This document shows, one piece after another, positions 17,597 to 26,643 of a DNA stretch of 64,000 bases. Both the position numbers and the translations under genes were made by a program. The DNA is from Streptomyces sp. WMMC940 (GTDB lineage Bacteria; Actinomycetota; Actinomycetes; Streptomycetales; Streptomycetaceae). Location: the NCBI RefSeq assembly GCF_027460265.1, contig NZ_JAPZBC010000001.1:868001-932000 (forward strand), written 5' to 3'. The notes under the pieces were generated by a model. That model had not been told where the DNA came from and searched no databases. It saw only the letters and a list, made by a program, of their open reading frames with translations. Each line of letters starts with the position of its first letter. Within the stretch, counting starts at the first letter, position 1.

Positions 17597-17962
17597 CACG
17601 GCTCCAAGTGCGCTTCGACTGCGCGGAGCTGCCTGCCCCCTCAGGTGCCGGAGATGGTACCGGCAGCACCGGAGCTCCCGGCTCAACGGTACGCAGGCGG
17701 CATACGTGCCAGTCTTCGCCGAGCATCCGCGTTCCGCAACTCCGCGCACCACGTGCGGTCCCGATCCCGGTGGTGCGACGCCCGCGCACCCGCGCATGGT
17801 CCTTGGCCGATGCCTCGTGCCGAAGCCCCCGCGCGAGCGCGCGACCGGCCGCCGCGTCACCGGCGGCACCCGTCCGCCCACGCGCCCCGGTCCGGCCGCG
17901 ACCCACCCGCCCGCACGACCCGGCCGGACCGGGAGCCGGTCCGGCCGGGGCCGCGGCGGATG
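17597..17962. other. Gene-free interval
   Basis: Both neighbours are on the minus strand. I see only a weak GCACCAC/GTGGTGC inverted repeat and no gene or clear promoter. The promoter of the proline-rich gene should lie at its left end. Confidence 0.4.
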
Positions 17963-20161
17963 TCAGTCGTCGGTGAAGACCTCGCCCCGAGCGGCCTTCT
18001 CCACCAGCAGCGCGGGCGGTTCGAAGCGCTCGCCGTACGCCTCCGCCAGCTCGCGCGCCCGGGCGACGAAGCCGGGCAGGCCGTTGCCCACCCCGTCACG
18101 GCCCTCGTAGCCGTTGATGTACTGCAGGACGCCGCCCGTCCACGCGGGGAAGCCGATGCCCATGATGGACCCGATGTTGGCGTCGGCCACCGACGTCAGC
18201 ACGCCCTCCTCCAGGCACCGGACGGTGTCCAGCGCCTCGGAGAAGAGCATGCGCTCCTGCATGTCCTCGAACGGGACGTGCGCACCGGGCTCGGCGAAGT
18301 GCTCGCGCAGTCCCGGCCACAGCCCGGCACGCTTGCCGTCGACGTAGTCGTAGAAGCCCGCGCCGCCGCTGCGGCCGGTGCGCCCGAAGTCGTCGACCAG
18401 CCGATCGATGACCGCGTCCGCCGGGTGCGGGGTCCATGTGCCGCCCGACTCCTCCACGGCCCGCCGCGCCTCGTCCCGGATCCTGCGCGGGAGGGTGAGC
18501 GTGAGCTCGTCCATCAGCGAGAGGACCTTCGCCGGGTACCCGGCCTGGGCCGCGGCCTGCTCGACCGACGCGGGCTCAACGCCCTCGCCGACCATCGCCA
18601 CGCCCTCGTTGATGAACTGTCCGATCACGCGCGAGGTGAAGAACCCGCGGGAGTCGTTCACGACGATCGGGGTCTTGTTGATCTGGCGGACCAGGTCGAA
18701 GGCGCGCGCCAGCGCCTCGTCACCGGTGCGCTCGCCCTTGATGATCTCCACCAGCGGCATCTTGTCCACGGGCGAGAAGAAGTGCAGCCCGATGAAGTCG
18801 AGGGGACGCTCGACTCCCTCGGCGAGCAGCGTGATCGGCAGGGTCGAGGTGTTGGAGCACAGCAGCGCATCCGGCTCGACGACGTGCTGGATCTCCTGGA
18901 ACACCTTGTGCTTGAGCGCAGGATCCTCGAAGACGGCCTCGATGACGGCGTCGCAGCCCGCGAGGTCGGCCGGGTCGGCCGTCGGCGTGATCCGGGCGAG
19001 CAGTTCGGCGCGCTTGGCCTCAGTCGTACGGCCCCGGCTCAGCGCCTTGTCCAGCAGCTTCTCGGAGTACGCCTTCCCCCGCTCGGCGGCGTCGGCGTCG
19101 ACGTCCTTGAGGACCACCTCGATACCGGCCCGGGCGCAGGAGTACGCGATGCCCGCGCCCATCATCCCGGCACCGAGGACGGCGACCTTGCGGACCTTGC
19201 GCCGTTCGATGCCCTTGGGGCGGTTCGCGCCGGAGTTGACCGCCTGGAGGTCGAAGAAGAACGCCTGGATCATGTTCTTGGCGGTCTGGCCGGTGAGCAG
19301 CTCGGTGAAGTACCGCGCCTCGATGACCTGGGCGGTCTCGAAGTCCACCTGCGAGCCCTCGACCGCGGCCGCGAGGATGTTGCGCGGCGCCGGGAACGGC
19401 GCGCCGTTCAGCTGCTTCTTGAGGTTGGCGGGGAAGGCGGGCAGGTTCGCGGCGAACTTCGGGTTCGACGGAGTGCCGCCGGGGATCCGGTAGCCCTTGA
19501 CGTCCCAGGGCTGCTGCGACTCGGGATGCGCCTCGATGAAGGCGCGCGCCTTGGCCAGCATCTCCTCGGGCGTGGCGGCCACCTCGTGGACGAGGCCGTT
19601 CTCGAGCGCGCGCCGCGGGGAGTACTGGGTGCCCTGCAGGAGGACCTTCAGCAGGGCGTCGGCGATGCCCATGAGGCGCACGGTGCGGGTGACGCCGCCG
19701 CCGGCGGGCAGCAGTCCGAGCGTGACCTCCGGCAGGCCGATCTTGGAGCCGGGTGCGTCGAGGGCGATGCGGTGGTGGCAGGCGAGGGCGATCTCGTAAC
19801 CGCCGCCGAGCGCGGCGCCGTTGATGGCGGCGACGACGGGCTTGCCCAGGGTCTCGATGCGGCGCAGCGCGCGCTTGATGCCCATGCCCATGTCGAACGC
19901 CTGCTGGGCGTGTTCGGGGCCGACCTTGATCATGTCCTTGAGGTCGCCGCCCGCGAAGAAGGTCTTCTTGGCGGAGGTGAGGACGATGCCGCGGATGGAG
20001 TCCTTCTCGGCCTCGGCGCGATCGGCGATCGCGGCGATCGAGGCGCGGAAGGCCTGGTTCATGGTGTTGGCGGACTGGTCCGGGTCGTCCAGGACGAGGG
20101 TGACGATCCCGGTCTCGTCCTGCTCCCAGCGGATGGTGGTGCTCGTCGGCGTTGCGGTCAT
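17963..20161 (-). CDS. fadB: Multifunctional enoyl-CoA hydratase / 3-hydroxyacyl-CoA dehydrogenase
   Basis: This enzyme catalyses the second and third steps of beta-oxidation: hydration of trans-2-enoyl-CoA and NAD-dependent oxidation of the 3-hydroxy product. The 732-residue protein carries the crotonase domain first, with oxyanion segment FFAGGDL and catalytic glutamates E123 (GYEIALA) and E145 (LPEVTLGLLP). The dehydrogenase domain begins with VAVLGAGMMGAGIAY (glycines 330, 332, 335) and contains the conserved SNTSTLPI and GLHFFSPV blocks. ATG 20161 has GGAGAAG upstream. It is the last gene of the operon, 43 bases after the thiolase, its partner in the multienzyme complex. Confidence 0.93.
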   Translation of the reverse strand: MTATPTSTTIRWEQDETGIVTLVLDDPDQSANTMNQAFRASIAAIADRAEAEKDSIRGIVLTSAKKTFFAGGDLKDMIKVGPEHAQQAFDMGMGIKRALRRIETLGKPVVAAINGAALGGGYEIALACHHRIALDAPGSKIGLPEVTLGLLPAGGGVTRTVRLMGIADALLKVLLQGTQYSPRRALENGLVHEVAATPEEMLAKARAFIEAHPESQQPWDVKGYRIPGGTPSNPKFAANLPAFPANLKKQLNGAPFPAPRNILAAAVEGSQVDFETAQVIEARYFTELLTGQTAKNMIQAFFFDLQAVNSGANRPKGIERRKVRKVAVLGAGMMGAGIAYSCARAGIEVVLKDVDADAAERGKAYSEKLLDKALSRGRTTEAKRAELLARITPTADPADLAGCDAVIEAVFEDPALKHKVFQEIQHVVEPDALLCSNTSTLPITLLAEGVERPLDFIGLHFFSPVDKMPLVEIIKGERTGDEALARAFDLVRQINKTPIVVNDSRGFFTSRVIGQFINEGVAMVGEGVEPASVEQAAAQAGYPAKVLSLMDELTLTLPRRIRDEARRAVEESGGTWTPHPADAVIDRLVDDFGRTGRSGGAGFYDYVDGKRAGLWPGLREHFAEPGAHVPFEDMQERMLFSEALDTVRCLEEGVLTSVADANIGSIMGIGFPAWTGGVLQYINGYEGRDGVGNGLPGFVARARELAEAYGERFEPPALLVEKAARGEVFTDD

Positions 20162-20204
20162 TGCTGCTTCTCCGTACGGGGGAAGGGGCGGGAGGGACGA
20201 GGGG

Positions 20205-21419
20205 TCAGATGCGTTCGACGATCGTGGCGATGCCCATGCCGCCGCCGACGCAGAGGGTGGCGAGGCCGTACCGCTTGTCCTGGCGCTCCAGTTCGTCGAT
20301 GAGGCTGCCGAGGATCATCGCGCCGGTGGCGCCGAGCGGGTGGCCCAGCGCGATGGCTCCGCCGTTGACGTTGACCTTGTCGAGGGAGAGCCCCATGTCC
20401 TTCACGAAACGCAGGACGACGGCGGCGAAGGCCTCGTTGATCTCGACGAGGTCGATGTCGTCGATCGTCAGCCCGGCCTTGACGAGTGCCTTGCGGGTGG
20501 CGGGCGCGGGGCCGGTGAGCATGATGGTGGGCTCGGACCCGGAGACCGCGGCGGAGACGATCCGGGCACGGGGCCGGAGGCCGTAACGCTCGCCGACCTC
20601 CCTGGAGCCGACGGCCACCAGCGAGGCCCCGTCGACGATGCCGGAGGAGTTGCCCGCGTGGTGGACGTGGTCGATCTCCTCCACCCAGTGGTACGTCTGG
20701 AGCGCGACGGCGTCGAAGCCGCCCATGTCCCCGATTCCCGCGAACGAGGGCTTGAGTGCGGCCAGGGAGTCCGCGGTGGTGCCGGGACGCATGTGCTCGT
20801 CGTGGTCGAGGACGACGAGGCCGTTGCGGTCCTTCACCGGGACGACGGAGCGGTCGAAGCGGCCGTCCTTCCAGGCCGCTGCCGCACGCTCCTGGGACAG
20901 GGCCGCGTACTCGTCCACGTCGCGCCGGGAGAAGCCCTCGATGGTGGCGATCAGATCGGCGCCGATGCCCTGCGGCACGAAGTGGGTGTCGAAGTTGGTC
21001 ATCGGGTCGGCGAACCAGGCACCGCCGTCGGAGGCCATCGGGACACGTGACATCGACTCGACGCCGCCCGCGAGCACCAGGTCCTCCCAACCCGAGCGGA
21101 CCTTCATCGCCGCCATGTTGACGGCCTCCAGACCCGAGGCGCAGAAGCGGTTCTCCTGGACACCGGCGACGGTGTCGGGCAGTCCGGCAGCGATGGCGGA
21201 GATCCTGGCGATGTCCGAGCCCTGGTCGCCGACCGGGCCCACGACACCGAGCACGACGTCGTCGATCGCGGCGGGGTCGAGCCCCGGGAAGCGGGAGCGG
21301 ATCTCGTGGATCAGGCCGACGACGAGGTCGATCGGCTTGGTGCCGTGCAGGGCGCCGTTGGCCTTGCCGCGGCCGCGCGGGGTGCGGATCGCGTCGTACA
21401 CATACGCTTCGGTACTCAC
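20205..21419 (-). CDS. fadA: Acetyl-CoA C-acyltransferase (thiolase)
   Basis: Thiolase cleaves 3-ketoacyl-CoA with CoA in the last step of beta-oxidation. In this 404-residue protein the nucleophile is C93 ([10 protein letters not shown]), the activating residue H360 (GHPLGATG) and the acid/base C390 (CVGGGMG), all in canonical positions. The GTG start has AAAGG eight bases upstream. Position directly before the hydratase/dehydrogenase gene identifies it as the degradative rather than the biosynthetic type. Confidence 0.94.
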   Translation of the reverse strand: MSTEAYVYDAIRTPRGRGKANGALHGTKPIDLVVGLIHEIRSRFPGLDPAAIDDVVLGVVGPVGDQGSDIARISAIAAGLPDTVAGVQENRFCASGLEAVNMAAMKVRSGWEDLVLAGGVESMSRVPMASDGGAWFADPMTNFDTHFVPQGIGADLIATIEGFSRRDVDEYAALSQERAAAAWKDGRFDRSVVPVKDRNGLVVLDHDEHMRPGTTADSLAALKPSFAGIGDMGGFDAVALQTYHWVEEIDHVHHAGNSSGIVDGASLVAVGSREVGERYGLRPRARIVSAAVSGSEPTIMLTGPAPATRKALVKAGLTIDDIDLVEINEAFAAVVLRFVKDMGLSLDKVNVNGGAIALGHPLGATGAMILGSLIDELERQDKRYGLATLCVGGGMGIATIVERI

Positions 21420-21527
21420 AACAGAGCCTTTCGCATCACGGGTGGGGGTGAGGGGTGAGGCAGCGGGAGGTTCGGGGTCGGAGGGCGTGCGCCGGGCGGG
21501 TGCCGTTCCGCGGCTCCGGCCGAAAGG

Positions 21528-21559
21528 GCGGCCGGTCGGGAGAGCGGCCGGTCAGGAGA
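21528..21559. repeat. 16-bp tandem duplication at a gene end
   Basis: GCGGCCGGTCGGGAGA (21528-21543) and GCGGCCGGTCAGGAGA (21544-21559) are adjacent. The right copy contains the acyl-CoA dehydrogenase stop codon (21552-21554). Confidence 0.85.
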
Positions 21560-22694
21560 GCAGTGCGCGGCCGACGATCTCCTTCATGATCTCGGTGGTG
21601 CCACCGTAGATCGTCTGGATCCGGCCGTCCGTGAAGGCCCTGGCGACCCGGTACTCGGTCATGTAGCCGTAGCCGCCGTGCAGCTGCAGACAGCGGTCGG
21701 CGACCCGCTTCTGCAGCTCCGTCGCCCACCATTTGGCCATCGACGCGTGCACCGCGTCGAGCTGCCCGTCGGAGTGGTCGGCGATGCAGCGGTCGAGGAA
21801 CGCCCGGGTGACGGCGCACTCGGTGGCCATCTCGGCTATCTCGAAGCGGATGTGCTGGAGCTTCGCCAGCGGACGGCCGAACGCCTCGCGCTCCTTCACG
21901 TACCGCGTCGTGATCTCCAGCAGGTACTCGGCCGCCGCGATGCCGGCGACCGCGATGTTCAGCCGCTCCTGGGCCAGGTTGGTCATCAGGTGGGCGAAAG
22001 CGCCGTTGAGCTGCCCGAGGAGGTTCTCCTTCGGGACCCGCACGTCGTTGAAGAACAGCTCCGCCGTGTCCTGCGCCTTCTGGCCGATCTTGTCGAGGTT
22101 GCGGCCGCGTTCGAAGCCCTCCGTACCCCGCTCGACGACCAGCAGCGACAGCCCCTTGGCACCCCCCTCGGGCGTGGTCCTGGCGACGACGACCACCAGG
22201 TCGGCGAGGATGCCGTTGGAGATGAACGTCTTGGACCCGTTGAGCAGCCAGTGGTCGCCGCGGTCCTCGGCGGCGGTGCGGATGCCCTGGAGGTCGGAGC
22301 CCGCACCCGGCTCGGTCATCGCGATGGCCGTGATGATCTCGCCGCTGCAGAATCCGGGCAGCCAGCGCCGCTTCTGCTCCTCGGTCGCGAGGGAGGTGAG
22401 GTACGGGCCGATGATGTCGTTGTGCAGCCCTATCGCGAGGCCCGGGGCGCCGGCCCGGGTGAACTCCTCGGCCAGGACGGCGCTGTAGCGGAAGTCGGTG
22501 TTCCCTCCGCCGCCGTACTCCTCGGGCACGGCCAGTCCCAGCAGACCCTGCCGGCCGGCCGCCAGCCAGGCGTCGCGCGAGACGATGCCGTCCTTCTCCC
22601 ACTGGTCGTAGTGGGGCAGCACCTCCTTGCCGATGAAGGTGCGCACGGTCTCGCGGAACGCGTCGTGCTCGGCGTCGAAGATCTGTCGTTTCAT
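21552..22694 (-). CDS. Acyl-CoA dehydrogenase
   Basis: The family oxidises acyl-CoA to trans-2-enoyl-CoA with FAD and passes electrons to ETF. The 380-residue protein has signature AMTEPGAGSDLQGI, the flavin/substrate block DKIGQKAQDTAELFF, and QLHGGYGYMTEY near the C-terminus. The catalytic base is E368 (YGGTTEIMKE), the position used by short/medium-chain and isovaleryl-type enzymes. Its ATG overlaps the stop of the upstream racemase gene in an ATGA junction, so translation is coupled. The chain-length preference cannot be told from sequence. Confidence 0.94.
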   Translation of the reverse strand: MKRQIFDAEHDAFRETVRTFIGKEVLPHYDQWEKDGIVSRDAWLAAGRQGLLGLAVPEEYGGGGNTDFRYSAVLAEEFTRAGAPGLAIGLHNDIIGPYLTSLATEEQKRRWLPGFCSGEIITAIAMTEPGAGSDLQGIRTAAEDRGDHWLLNGSKTFISNGILADLVVVVARTTPEGGAKGLSLLVVERGTEGFERGRNLDKIGQKAQDTAELFFNDVRVPKENLLGQLNGAFAHLMTNLAQERLNIAVAGIAAAEYLLEITTRYVKEREAFGRPLAKLQHIRFEIAEMATECAVTRAFLDRCIADHSDGQLDAVHASMAKWWATELQKRVADRCLQLHGGYGYMTEYRVARAFTDGRIQTIYGGTTEIMKEIVGRALLS

Positions 22695-23878
22695 GCCTGA
22701 AGCCCCTTAGAGCCGGCTGCGGTCGGGTCGGGTCGGGTCACGTCGGCGCCCAGGATGCCGGGAACGCCCCAGTCACGGGCGATCTCCTCGGTGTCGGCGC
22801 CGGGCTGCGCGGGCGGGCGGCGGACGGCGCCCGGAGTGACGGAGAAACGGGGGGCCGGGGCCGGCTGGATGATCCCGCCGTCGTCCGTGAAGGTGCCGCG
22901 CGCCACCAGGTGCGGGTGTCCGGGAGCCTCGCGCAGCGAGAGCACCGGCGCCACGCAGGCGTCCGAGCCCTCGAAGACCGCGGTCCACTCGTCCCGCGTC
23001 CTCGTGCGGAAGCGCTCGGCGACGGCGGCGCGCAGTTCCCCCCAGCGGGCGAAGTCCTTGCGGGCGGGCGCCTCGCCCTCGATGCCCAGCAGTCCGATGA
23101 ACTCGTCGTAGAACTGCTGCTCGAGCGCACCGACCGCCATGTACCGGCCGTCGGCGGTCTCGTAGTTCCCGTAGAAGGGGCAGCCGCCGTCGAGGAGGTT
23201 CGCGCCCCGGCGGTCCTGCCAGCCGCCCGCGGCCATCATCCCGTGGATCATCGTGGCGAGGTGCGCGGCACCGTCGACGATCGCCGCGTCCACGACCTGG
23301 CCGGTGCCGCCGGGGGTGCGGGCGTGCCGCAGTGCGGCCAGGACGCCGATGACGAGGTACAGCGAGCCGCCCGCGTAGTCGCCGACGAGGTTCGCGGGGA
23401 CCGCCGGCGCCTCGTCCGCCTTCCCGATCATGCCGAGGGTGCCGGTGATCGCGATGTAGGCGATGTCGTGGCCGGCGCGCTGGGCGAGCGGTCCCTCCTG
23501 GCCCCAGCCGGTCATCCGGCCGTAGACCAGCTCGGGGTTGCGGGCGTGGCACTCCTCGGGCCCGACCCCGAGCCGCTCGGCCACCCCGGGGCGGTAGCCC
23601 TCGATGAGCACGTCCGCGCGCTCCACGAGGTCGAGGACCCGCTCGGCGCCTCCGTCGGCCTTGAGGTCGATGAGTACGGACCTCTTGTTCCGGTTGGTGA
23701 GGTCGTGGGCGGGGTCGATCGCGAGCCCCGAGCCGCCGGGCCGGTCGACGCGCACGACATCGGCGCCCAGGTCGGCGAGCAGCATGGCGGCGAACGGGCC
23801 GGGCCCGATGCCGGCCAGTTCGACCACGCGCACACCGGCCAGCGGACCGCCCGGCGGGCCGTTCCCTGTCGCTGCCAT
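22691..23878 (-). CDS. mcr: CoA transferase family III, probable alpha-methylacyl-CoA racemase
   Basis: This family includes CoA transferases and alpha-methylacyl-CoA racemase, which inverts 2R-methyl branches so that branched acyl-CoAs can enter beta-oxidation. The 395-residue protein has R102 (ERLGVGPE), H137 (RAGHDIAYIA) and D167 (LVGDYAGGS). As I recall the mycobacterial racemase, its Arg91, His126 and Asp156 have the same spacing with a constant offset of 11, and a Glu equivalent lies in VGALEQQFY (E253). This favours racemase over formyl- or carnitine-CoA transferase. It is the first gene of the operon. ATG 23878 is preceded by GGGGG. Confidence 0.82.
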   Translation of the reverse strand: MAATGNGPPGGPLAGVRVVELAGIGPGPFAAMLLADLGADVVRVDRPGGSGLAIDPAHDLTNRNKRSVLIDLKADGGAERVLDLVERADVLIEGYRPGVAERLGVGPEECHARNPELVYGRMTGWGQEGPLAQRAGHDIAYIAITGTLGMIGKADEAPAVPANLVGDYAGGSLYLVIGVLAALRHARTPGGTGQVVDAAIVDGAAHLATMIHGMMAAGGWQDRRGANLLDGGCPFYGNYETADGRYMAVGALEQQFYDEFIGLLGIEGEAPARKDFARWGELRAAVAERFRTRTRDEWTAVFEGSDACVAPVLSLREAPGHPHLVARGTFTDDGGIIQPAPAPRFSVTPGAVRRPPAQPGADTEEIARDWGVPGILGADVTRPDPTAAGSKGLQA

Positions 23879-23903
23879 GAAGCCCCCAGCACTATGACAC
23901 AAC

Positions 23904-23923
23904 TGATGTAACATCAGTGATGT
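23904..23923 (-). promoter_or_regulatory. Operator of the beta-oxidation operon
   Basis: TGATGT-A-ACATCA (23904-23916) is a perfect palindrome, and ACATCA-G-TGATGT (23911-23923) overlaps it, giving three half-sites in alternating orientation. It sits 26-45 bases before the racemase start codon, where a repressor would block transcription. TetR- or GntR-type regulators of fatty-acid genes bind sites of this shape. No such regulator gene is adjacent. Confidence 0.65.
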
Positions 23924-24026
23924 TAAGAACGCGTTCCACTCCGCACAAGCCCCTGAGGCGAGCAAGCGCTTGGTTGTCCTCCGTCGGCGATAGGGTCCGT
24001 CGTCGGATCCAGGAAACGGAGACTCC

Positions 24027-24551
24027 ATGCGTATACCCCGCCCCGTCCGCGCCGCAGCGCTCGTCGCACTTCCGGCGGCACTCCTGGTCGCGTGCTCCTC
24101 CGCCGACGGTGTGCCGGAGACCGGGGAGAACCCCACGGCCGGTGCCGGGGCGGCCGCGGCCACCGAGCAGGCAACACGGCAGCCCTCCGTGACGGCGGCA
24201 CCCGAGAACGCCACAGCCCCGTCGGCCGGGGCCACACCGCCGCCCGAGAAGGTCCGAGACGCCTTCGCCGGTCTTCAGGCCACGCTCGACGACGGCTGCA
24301 CGACGGAGGGGCAGTGCGCCTACTTCCTCGGCCGCGTCCACGACGAACTGGAACGGCTCGACGGGGCCATGAAGGCCGACCCCAAGGGCCCCGGCCACTT
24401 CCCGGAGCCGATCGCATGGATCGCCGGTCTCCGCACGGCGATCGGCGACGACCACTCGTACGCGAACCTCAAGGCCCACCAGGGCGAGCTGGTGGGGACC
24501 CGCGACCGGATCAACACCTGGATGCAGGACCACCCGGACGACTACCGCTGA
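24027..24551 (+). CDS. Small secreted lipoprotein of unknown function
   Basis: The 174-residue precursor has a lipoprotein signal peptide with lipobox LVAC (C23), a low-complexity Ala/Thr/Pro linker to about residue 75, and a compact helical C-terminal part (KVRDAFAGLQATLDDGCTTEGQC) with two cysteines that may form a disulfide. GGAG precedes ATG 24027. It diverges from the beta-oxidation operon. No family is recognised; a role at the outer membrane face is inferred only from the anchor. Confidence 0.75.
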   Translation: MRIPRPVRAAALVALPAALLVACSSADGVPETGENPTAGAGAAAATEQATRQPSVTAAPENATAPSAGATPPPEKVRDAFAGLQATLDDGCTTEGQCAYFLGRVHDELERLDGAMKADPKGPGHFPEPIAWIAGLRTAIGDDHSYANLKAHQGELVGTRDRINTWMQDHPDDYR

Positions 24552-24576
24552 CAGGGCACCCGCCGGGCCGCAGGGA

Positions 24577-24609
24577 CCGATCCGTGGCCGGGCAGCGGCC
24601 ACGGATCGG
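24577..24609 (+). terminator. Very strong terminator hairpin
   Basis: A perfect 14-bp stem, CCGATCCGTGGCCG with CGGCCACGGATCGG, encloses the loop GGCAG. It lies 25 bases after the lipoprotein gene and before the convergent MmcQ gene. Confidence 0.85.
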
Positions 24610-24713
24610 GTCCGGGGGGCGGGTTCCCGGACCTCACGTGAGGTGGCGCGGGCGGTGGGCCCCGTTCACCGGCGACGCCCCGTGCCGGCGGGGCGACGCC
24701 CGTGCCACCTGCG

Positions 24714-25097
24714 TCAGCGCGCGTCGAGCTCGGCGACCAGCCTCTTCGTGGCGATGCTGCGGTAGCTCTCCTCGACCCAGTCGCACAGCACCTCCGCCGA
24801 CGGCGCGCCCTTCCCGGCCAGCGGGATCCGCACCCAGCCCGCCTTCCCGAGGCCGTACCCCGACGGCTCGGCGCCGGGACAGGAGAGCGCGTGCGCGCGC
24901 AACGCCTCCTTCTCCAGCTTCACCCCGACTCCGAGGGGATGGCTGCCGTCGGCGACGCCCATGGAGACGAAGATCTTCTTGTTCACCTTGACGACCGTGT
25001 CCCCCCAGGGGAACTCCTCCCCCGCCCCCGGCAGCCCCAGGGCAAAGGACCGCACCTTCTCCCATTTCGCCAGGGCAGTTCTCGGCGGTGCCGCCAT
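24714..25097 (-). CDS. MmcQ/YjbR-family protein
   Basis: The 127-residue protein fits the MmcQ/YjbR fold, a small cyaY-like domain often called DNA-binding although its function is unproven. Typical blocks are ALGLPGAGEEFPWGDTVVKVNKKIF, GVKLEKE and GKAGWVRIPL, ending with a helix WVEESYRSIATKRLVAEL. ATG 25097 is selected because GGGAGG lies seven bases upstream; the frame extends to 25175 without a ribosome site. It diverges from the saccharopine-dehydrogenase-like gene. Confidence 0.85.
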   Translation of the reverse strand: MAAPPRTALAKWEKVRSFALGLPGAGEEFPWGDTVVKVNKKIFVSMGVADGSHPLGVGVKLEKEALRAHALSCPGAEPSGYGLGKAGWVRIPLAGKGAPSAEVLCDWVEESYRSIATKRLVAELDAR

Positions 25098-25192
25098 CCC
25101 GTCCTCCCGGTGGAGCGCGTCGTCCCGTCCCACGCTAGCCTCAGCCGGCGACGAACGGCGCGGGACAGGACCCACAGCGGGGTGGAGGGCCA

Positions 25193-26383
25193 GTGAACAG
25201 GCAGAGCGGGCCGGAGCGGCCGTACGACATCGTGCTCTTCGGCGCGACCGGATTCGTCGGCACCCTCACCGCGGAGTACCTGGCCGCACACGCGCCCGAG
25301 GGCTGCCGCTGGGCCGCGGCCGGTCGCAGCGAGGCGCGGCTGGAGCAGCTGCGGGAGCGGCTCACCGCGATCAACCCGGCCTGCGCCGGACTGCCCCTCG
25401 TCGTCGCGGACGCCGACGACCCGGACTCGCTGCGCGCGCTCGCCGAGTCCACGCGCGTAGTGGCGACGACGGTCGGCCCGTACGTCTGGTACGGCGAGCC
25501 GCTGGTGGCCGCCTGCGCGGACGCCGGGACGGACTACGCCGACCTCACCGGCGAGCCGGAGTTCGTCGACTCCGTCTACATTCGGCACGACGCCCGGGCC
25601 CGTGAGACGGGTGCCCGGCTGGTGCACGCCTGCGGCTTCGACTCGGTGCCGCACGATCTGGGCGTCCACTTCACGGTTCAGCAGCTGCCGCAGGACGTGC
25701 CGCTGCGCGTCGACGGCTTCGTCCGCGCCGGCGGGATCTTCTCCGGCGGGACGCTCGCCTCCGCGCTCACGGCGATGGGCCGGCAGCGACAGGCCTCGCG
25801 CGCGGCCCGGGAGCGCAGGCTCCACGAGCCGCGGCTCATGGGCCGCCGCGCCACGGCTCCGCTCGGGGCGCCCCGCTTCAGCAGGGAGACCGGGGCCTGG
25901 GCGCTCCCGCTGCCGACGCTCGACCCCAGGATCGTGGCGCGCTCCGCCGCGGGCCTGAGGCGGTACGGTCCCGACTTCCGGTACCGGCACTACGCCTCGG
26001 TCAGGACGCTCCCGATGGCCCTCGGCGGCCCCGTCGCGCTCGGCGCCCTCGCCGCGCTCGCCCAGGTCGGGCCCGTCCGCGAGTGGCTGATGCACCGTTA
26101 CGAGCCCGGCCGCGGACCCAGCGCCGAACGGCGCGAGCGCAGCTGGTTCCAGGTCCGTTTCGTCGGCGAGGGCGGCGGCCGCCGGGTCTTCACGGAGGTC
26201 TCGGGCGGGGACCCCGGCTACGGCGAGACGGCGAAGATGCTCGCAGAGTCGGCGCTCAGCCTGGCCCTGGACGAACTCCCCGCCACCGCGGGTCAGGTCA
26301 CCACGGCCGTCGCGATGGGCGACGCCCTGCTGGCACGGCTGCGGGCCGCGGGCATCGTCTTCCGGGTCGCGGACGCGCGCTGA
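25193..26383 (+). CDS. Saccharopine-dehydrogenase-like NAD(P)-binding protein
   Basis: The 396-residue protein starts with a Rossmann motif (DIVLFGATGFVGTLTAEYL) and continues with AAGRSEARLEQL, GPYVWYGEPLVAACADAGTDYADLTGE and HACGFDSVPHDLGV, which define the saccharopine-dehydrogenase-like oxidoreductase group (actinobacterial trans-acting enoyl-reductase type). Members reduce lipid or polyketide intermediates in mycobacteria, but here no lipid synthase is adjacent. The GTG start has GGAGG upstream. Its stop codon lies inside the first copy of a 35-bp tandem repeat. Confidence 0.87.
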   Translation: MNRQSGPERPYDIVLFGATGFVGTLTAEYLAAHAPEGCRWAAAGRSEARLEQLRERLTAINPACAGLPLVVADADDPDSLRALAESTRVVATTVGPYVWYGEPLVAACADAGTDYADLTGEPEFVDSVYIRHDARARETGARLVHACGFDSVPHDLGVHFTVQQLPQDVPLRVDGFVRAGGIFSGGTLASALTAMGRQRQASRAARERRLHEPRLMGRRATAPLGAPRFSRETGAWALPLPTLDPRIVARSAAGLRRYGPDFRYRHYASVRTLPMALGGPVALGALAALAQVGPVREWLMHRYEPGRGPSAERRERSWFQVRFVGEGGGRRVFTEVSGGDPGYGETAKMLAESALSLALDELPATAGQVTTAVAMGDALLARLRAAGIVFRVADAR

Positions 26384-26453
26384 GCACGGCTTCGTACGCG
26401 TTTCGGCCGGCGCGCTGAGCACGGCTTCGTACGCGTTTCGGCCGGCGCGCTGA
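26375..26453. repeat. 35-bp tandem repeat spanning a stop codon
   Basis: Two perfect 35-base units (26375-26409 and 26410-26444) are followed by the first nine bases of a third. Each unit starts GCGCGCTGAGC and carries the TGA that ends the upstream gene. Confidence 0.95.
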
Positions 26454-26643
26454 TCGGCGGCCTCTCGGGTAGCGTTGTGGAACGACGTGTTCTTCCCGGT
26501 CGCCCTCCGCTGCTGACCTCTCCGTCGCCTTCCCCGTGCGTCCGCTTCCGGTCCCGCGGTGTGACACGTGTCCGGCCGGACGTCCGGAACTCCACTCGAT
26601 CCCGCGGTTCGGGACGAGTGACGAGCTTCGAAAGGAACGCACC

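Noticed and set aside
17054..20302. A 1082-codon open frame on the plus strand
   Set aside because: It is the antisense of the proline-rich and fadB genes. It arises from GC-rich third positions and encodes low-complexity sequence without domains.
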